This document shows positions 6,530-9,301 of a stretch of 9,301 bases of DNA, one piece after another. The notes beneath the pieces were generated by a model. The model was not told the DNA's origin and searched no databases. It worked only from the letters and a program-made list of their open reading frames with translations. This DNA comes from Deltaproteobacteria bacterium. GTDB lineage: Bacteria; Desulfobacterota; DSM-4660; Desulfatiglandales; Desulfatiglandaceae. Positions within the stretch are counted from its first letter, which is position 1, and each line of letters starts with the position of its first letter. Made by a program: the position numbers and the translations under genes. The stretch covers positions 1 to 9,301 of the forward strand of contig QMLZ01000111.1 in assembly GCA_003646995.1 (NCBI GenBank). The letters run 5' to 3'.

Positions 6530-8476
6530 ATGATTACTCATAGGCAGAGGCTTCTTAAAATAGCTAGGGGGGAGATGGTTGACAAGATTCCGTGGGTACC
6601 CCGCATTGATCTTTGGCATAATGCCCATGAACTGGCAGGGACGCTGCCTGAGAAATACAAAGGAATGAGTGTAGAGGACATTCACAGGAAAGAAGGTTGG
6701 CCACTGCACAAGGTTGTACCAGAGTATCTTAAGCCCGAGAAGCCTGAAGATATCATCCACCGTGCCATGGGGTTATACCGATTAAAAGAATTTCCGTATG
6801 ACTTTGAGTTTGCCTCGGATGTAGACATCAAAGTAGAATATGAAACCGATGGTGGTGAATATATCACTCACGTTGAATACCATACGCCGGTTGGGATGAT
6901 TAGCGTGAGGCATGGAATTACCGAGGAAATGAAAAAATCTGGAGCTTCCATCACTTGGGTCAAGGAGACCGCGATAAAAGGCCCCGAGGACTACAAAACG
7001 CTTGCTCACATCTTTGGGAACCTAAAGTTGAAGAAGGCCTATGAACGTTTTTCAAGATGGAAAGATAGCGTTGGTGAAGATGGAATTGCTGTCGCACAGG
7101 GACTAGGTATTGGCTGTTCTTCTCCTATGCACTTTATCCAAAAAACTCTTATTGGCGCTACAAATTTTTATTATCACTATCATGATTATCAAAAACAAAT
7201 GCAAATGCTCTCGGAAGCATTGGAGAATGTTTATGAACAATTGATTGATATATTAAGGGATTCGCCAGCAGATGCAGTTCTATGGTCAGCAAATGTTGAT
7301 GATATGATTACATATCCTATTTATTTCGAAAAAGAGATACTTCCGTGGTGCAGAAAGGCCTCCGAGATTCTTCAATCTGAAAATATCCTTTTCATTATGC
7401 ATACCGATGGTGAGAATAGAGGCCTAATGGACTTAATCCCTCAATGTCATATTGACATAGCTGATGCTGTTACGCCCTATCCCATGACTAAGGTAACAAT
7501 TGACGAGTATTACGACCGTTGGTGCAGAACAGATAAGCTTACAATCCAAGGTGGGATCCCAGAAATTATGCTGCTTGAAGAGTCTACCTCCTGGGAGGAT
7601 CTTAAGAACTATCTTGACCATATGTTCAAGGCTATTGCGCCAGGAAAAAGATTTATTGCCTCCATTGGTGATACAAGTCCGCCTAACACTGACTTTGATC
7701 GACTACTTTATATTGGTGAACGTTTTGAAAAAGAAGGTCGTTTGCCCTTAAAAGGAGGGGCCGTAACGCCTCTGACACGAGAGCATATGGAGGAAGTGGC
7801 AAAGAGGGTTGGGCCCAGACCTACCTCTGTTTACACGGAAAAGTTAGACATCATTAAAGAAGATGTTCTCAGGGGGGATGAAAAGAAAATCATTATAGAC
7901 ATTCGGAAGCTACTTGATGATAATGTTCCGGCCCAGGAGATTTTGAACTTAGGCATGCTGGCTGCTATGGAAATTATCGGTGAGAGGTTCAAGGACGGAA
8001 GTGTTTTTATCCCTGAGGTCTTACTTTCCGCAAGGGCCATGAACGAGGCATTAAAAGTTTTAGAGCCTTATTTGGCCAAAGGGCAAGCAGAAGCACAAGG
8101 AACTTTTATGATCGGAACCGTTCACGGAGACTTGCATGATATTGGAAAGAACATGGTTTTGACCATGTTAAAAGGTGTGGGTTTTGATGTTATTGATCTT
8201 GGTGTCAACGTAAAATCGGAAGAGTTTGTTAAGCAAGTTGCAACCAGGAAACCAGATATCCTCGGTATGTCAGCACTTCTCACCACAACAATGCCGCAGA
8301 TGAAGGAAGTTATAGAGAGCTTGACAGAAGCTGGACTCAAAGAAGACATTAAGGTTATGGTTGGGGGAGCGCCTGTTACTGAAAAGTTTGCTGAAGAGAT
8401 TGGAGCGGATGGCTATGCACGGGACGCGGGAGAGGCGGTTTCCGTAGCCAAAAAGCTGGTGGGGTATTTGCGCTAA
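6530..8476 (+). CDS. fusion of UroD-like methyltransferase (N-terminal) and corrinoid protein (C-terminal)
   Basis: One continuous 648-residue frame encodes two enzymes that are normally separate. Residues 1 to about 410 are a UroD-like TIM-barrel: the start RLLKIARGEMVDKIPWVPRI, VDDMITYPIYF, the metal-site region MHTDG (H291, D293) and SIGDTSPPNTDFDRLLYIGERF. It is divergent from the 4637-5707 protein, and no cysteine is seen near the position of the third zinc ligand. After a linker, residues about 436-648 form a full corrinoid module: helical cap with ERFKDGSVFIPEVLLSA, DLHDIG (534-539, H536 as cobalt ligand), GMSALLTTTMP and GGAPV. Methyl transfer from substrate to cobalt could thus occur within one chain. 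The ATG has only a G-rich site (GGGGG, 6516-6520). Substrate unknown. No stop or frameshift marks the joint, so this looks like a true fusion. Confidence 0.9.
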   Translation: MITHRQRLLKIARGEMVDKIPWVPRIDLWHNAHELAGTLPEKYKGMSVEDIHRKEGWPLHKVVPEYLKPEKPEDIIHRAMGLYRLKEFPYDFEFASDVDIKVEYETDGGEYITHVEYHTPVGMISVRHGITEEMKKSGASITWVKETAIKGPEDYKTLAHIFGNLKLKKAYERFSRWKDSVGEDGIAVAQGLGIGCSSPMHFIQKTLIGATNFYYHYHDYQKQMQMLSEALENVYEQLIDILRDSPADAVLWSANVDDMITYPIYFEKEILPWCRKASEILQSENILFIMHTDGENRGLMDLIPQCHIDIADAVTPYPMTKVTIDEYYDRWCRTDKLTIQGGIPEIMLLEESTSWEDLKNYLDHMFKAIAPGKRFIASIGDTSPPNTDFDRLLYIGERFEKEGRLPLKGGAVTPLTREHMEEVAKRVGPRPTSVYTEKLDIIKEDVLRGDEKKIIIDIRKLLDDNVPAQEILNLGMLAAMEIIGERFKDGSVFIPEVLLSARAMNEALKVLEPYLAKGQAEAQGTFMIGTVHGDLHDIGKNMVLTMLKGVGFDVIDLGVNVKSEEFVKQVATRKPDILGMSALLTTTMPQMKEVIESLTEAGLKEDIKVMVGGAPVTEKFAEEIGADGYARDAGEAVSVAKKLVGYLR

Positions 8477-8511
8477 GAGTTGTTTTGGTTATGTATAGAT
8501 TCAGTGATGTC

Positions 8512-8537
8512 CAAAATAGGCTGAGATTTTGTTTTTG
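8512..8537 (+). terminator. weak candidate terminator after the fusion gene
   Basis: CAAAAT (8512-8517) and ATTTTG (8526-8531) form a 6-bp AT-rich stem with an 8-base loop, followed by TTTTTGG. It lies 35 bases after the fusion stop at the expected end of the operon. The stem is weak. The rest of 8477-8607 shows no gene. Confidence 0.3.
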
Positions 8538-8816
8538 GTGGCCGATATTTCAGATACTTGTGTTGGCTAGTTAGGCCTCTAAAGGTTTAGGTTGTGTTTT
8601 TGTCCTTCTATACTTGCTGTCCAACACCGCGAAAGGGAAGCGCATATTGGACAGGCTCTGGCGCCAAGGATGCAGTATCAAAGGGATTGTCTACCCACTC
8701 CCACAGATCGCGATATGTAAAGAGATTCTAACTGAGAAATGCGACCAAATTTGACAACGACCACCCGAACCTGGACTTGGACTGAAGGTACTTGATCAGC
8801 AACCTGGCAATTAATG

Positions 8817-8837
8817 CCTGCCTGCCGGCCAGGCAGG
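8817..8837. repeat. 21-bp palindromic repeat at the IS4 deletion junction
   Basis: CCTGCCTG (8817-8824), loop CCGGC and CAGGCAGG (8830-8837) form an 8-bp perfect stem. It sits exactly between the DSTT end of block 2 and the ALIA start of block 3 of the transposase remnant, replacing the deleted middle. Same family as the repeat at 9104-9131. Confidence 0.75.
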
Positions 8838-9103
8838 GGTGGTACTATCGACGGACAATAGTTTGTTTTTGAATTTGAACTTGCGGTTGTGAGGGGCTGC
8901 CATCTTGCATAGCTTTACAGTCTCATAAGACAGATCCCCAAACATCTGCCAAGGTCTATGGGCATTGGCATAAGAGAGGGTAGATTTGTTAGGAGCATGC
9001 TTCATGCCCAGGTGACGAAGTTTCCTCATAGTGCAGGCCAGCCCTTCACATATTTCTCGGAGGCTCTTGGCCTGGCCTAGTTGACAAAACAGCATGGCTA
9101 CAA

Positions 9104-9131
9104 CCTGCCTGACTGCCGTACGGCAGGCAGG
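9104..9131. repeat. 28-bp palindromic repeat inserted in the IS4 remnant
   Basis: The core CTGCCGTACGGCAG (9113-9126) is a perfect 14-bp palindrome. Outer CCTGC (9104-9108) pairs with GCAGG (9127-9131), with a four-base CTGA bulge on the left. Excising exactly these 28 bases restores the minus-strand codons GAT CAT TTT GTA GCC ATG, that is DHFVAM, as in intact relatives. It therefore looks like a precise insertion. Confidence 0.75.
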
Positions 9132-9214
9132 AATGATCCCAGGAGCTATACCCCTTACAATAACGCTTTGCCCTGTGCTTTACCACGAGGTTGTGAAACA
9201 TTGGCCTAATAAAC

Positions 9215-9238
9215 TACCCCGCCGCAAGCAGCGGGGTA
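9215..9238 (-). terminator. GC-rich hairpin, possible minus-strand terminator or third repeat type
   Basis: TACCCCGC (9215-9222) and GCGGGGTA (9231-9238) form an 8-bp stem with an 8-base interior that can pair further. On the minus strand it directly follows the stop of the partial frame at 9239-9301 and is followed by GTTTATTAGG, loosely like a terminator. It also interrupts the approach to the IS4 remnant, so it could be an independent dispersed repeat. Confidence 0.45.
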
Positions 9239-9301
9239 TTAGAATAGGGACAGCTGCCGATCTTCATACAGCTTTCGGTATTCGGAACCTTGTTTCTTGA
9301 C
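9239..9301 (-). CDS. possible C-terminal end of an unidentified protein, partial
   Basis: On the minus strand an open frame enters from the right window edge and ends with TAA (9241-9239). The 20 visible residues end in YRKLYEDRQLSLF. The hydrophilic composition and the terminator-like hairpin directly after the stop are what one expects at a real gene end. Twenty residues are too few to name a family, and chance is possible. Confidence 0.3.
   Translation of the reverse strand, partial: VKKQGSEYRKLYEDRQLSLF

Larger units (their letters stand above)
8608..9201 (-). pseudogene. decayed IS4-family transposase (DUF4372 type), internally deleted
   Basis: Three blocks of the same transposase read in order on the minus strand. 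Block 1 (9201-9133) begins MFHNLVVKH and ends YSSWDH. Block 2 (9103-8838) reads VAMLFCQLGQAKSLREI through LSYANAHRPW to LLSVDSTT. Block 3 (8816-8608) reads ALIARLLIKYLQSKSRFGWS through NLFTYRDLWEWVDNPF to the tail. Blocks 1 and 2 are split by a 28-bp palindrome. Blocks 2 and 3 are joined at a second palindrome with the catalytic middle missing; from family knowledge this is a couple of hundred residues. Block 3 has an in-frame amber codon (8728-8730) where the family has a hydrophobic residue before NLF. The protein's first residues are also not found. The gene is dead. The call rests on recalled family sequence. Confidence 0.8.

Noticed and set aside
8619..8652. TGTCCAA/TTGGACA inverted repeat as an IS end
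   Set aside because: Both arms lie inside the C-terminal coding part of the IS4 remnant, so they are more simply explained as coding sequence.
3..9201. Composite transposon carrying the cassette
   Set aside because: The two flanking elements belong to different transposase families, and no matching terminal repeats were found.
9094..9300. Plus-strand 68-residue open frame containing LPRRKQRGI
   Set aside because: It runs opposite the IS4 remnant, through two palindromes and a hairpin; the motif is just the translation of the hairpin.

Overview
The window looks like an accessory catabolic cassette of an anaerobic bacterium, flanked on both sides by insertion-sequence debris. The gene set (corrinoid-dependent methyl transfer plus a TRAP transporter) and the style of the transposase remnants suggest a Desulfobacterota-like sediment anaerobe. 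A Firmicutes or other anaerobic lineage cannot be excluded, because there is no rRNA or other taxonomic marker.

Layout, all on the + strand unless stated. Positions 3-341 hold the 3' end of an IS1634-like transposase. Positions 342-635 hold a promoter with a sharp palindromic operator of the GntR/UxuR type. Positions 636-3566 encode a complete three-component TRAP transporter: periplasmic binding protein, small membrane subunit and large membrane subunit. Positions 3590-4336 encode a FadR-subfamily GntR regulator, probably the one that binds the operator. After a 300-base gap, 4637-5707 encodes a uroporphyrinogen-decarboxylase-like (UroD/MtaA-superfamily) methyltransferase and 5726-6361 its corrinoid protein. 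After a further 168-base gap, 6530-8476 encodes a single 648-residue polypeptide that fuses a second, divergent UroD-like methyltransferase to its own C-terminal corrinoid module. Positions 8608-9201 (minus strand) hold a decayed IS4-type transposase. It carries an exact 28-bp palindromic insertion, and a related palindrome lies at the junction of a large internal deletion. The last 63 bases may hold the end of another minus-strand gene.

Inferred logic: the TRAP system imports an organic anion carrying a methyl group (for example an O-, N- or S-methylated carboxylate). The two UroD-like proteins move the methyl group onto corrinoid modules, one free and one fused, for passage to a pterin carrier encoded elsewhere. 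The GntR protein senses the substrate or a product and derepresses transcription. No methyl-corrinoid:tetrahydrofolate methyltransferase and no reductive corrinoid activase lie in the window, and the substrate cannot be read from the sequence. The least ordinary items are the methyltransferase-corrinoid fusion, the altered metal-site motifs (His-x-Asp instead of His-x-Cys), and the precise palindromic insertion in the IS4 remnant.
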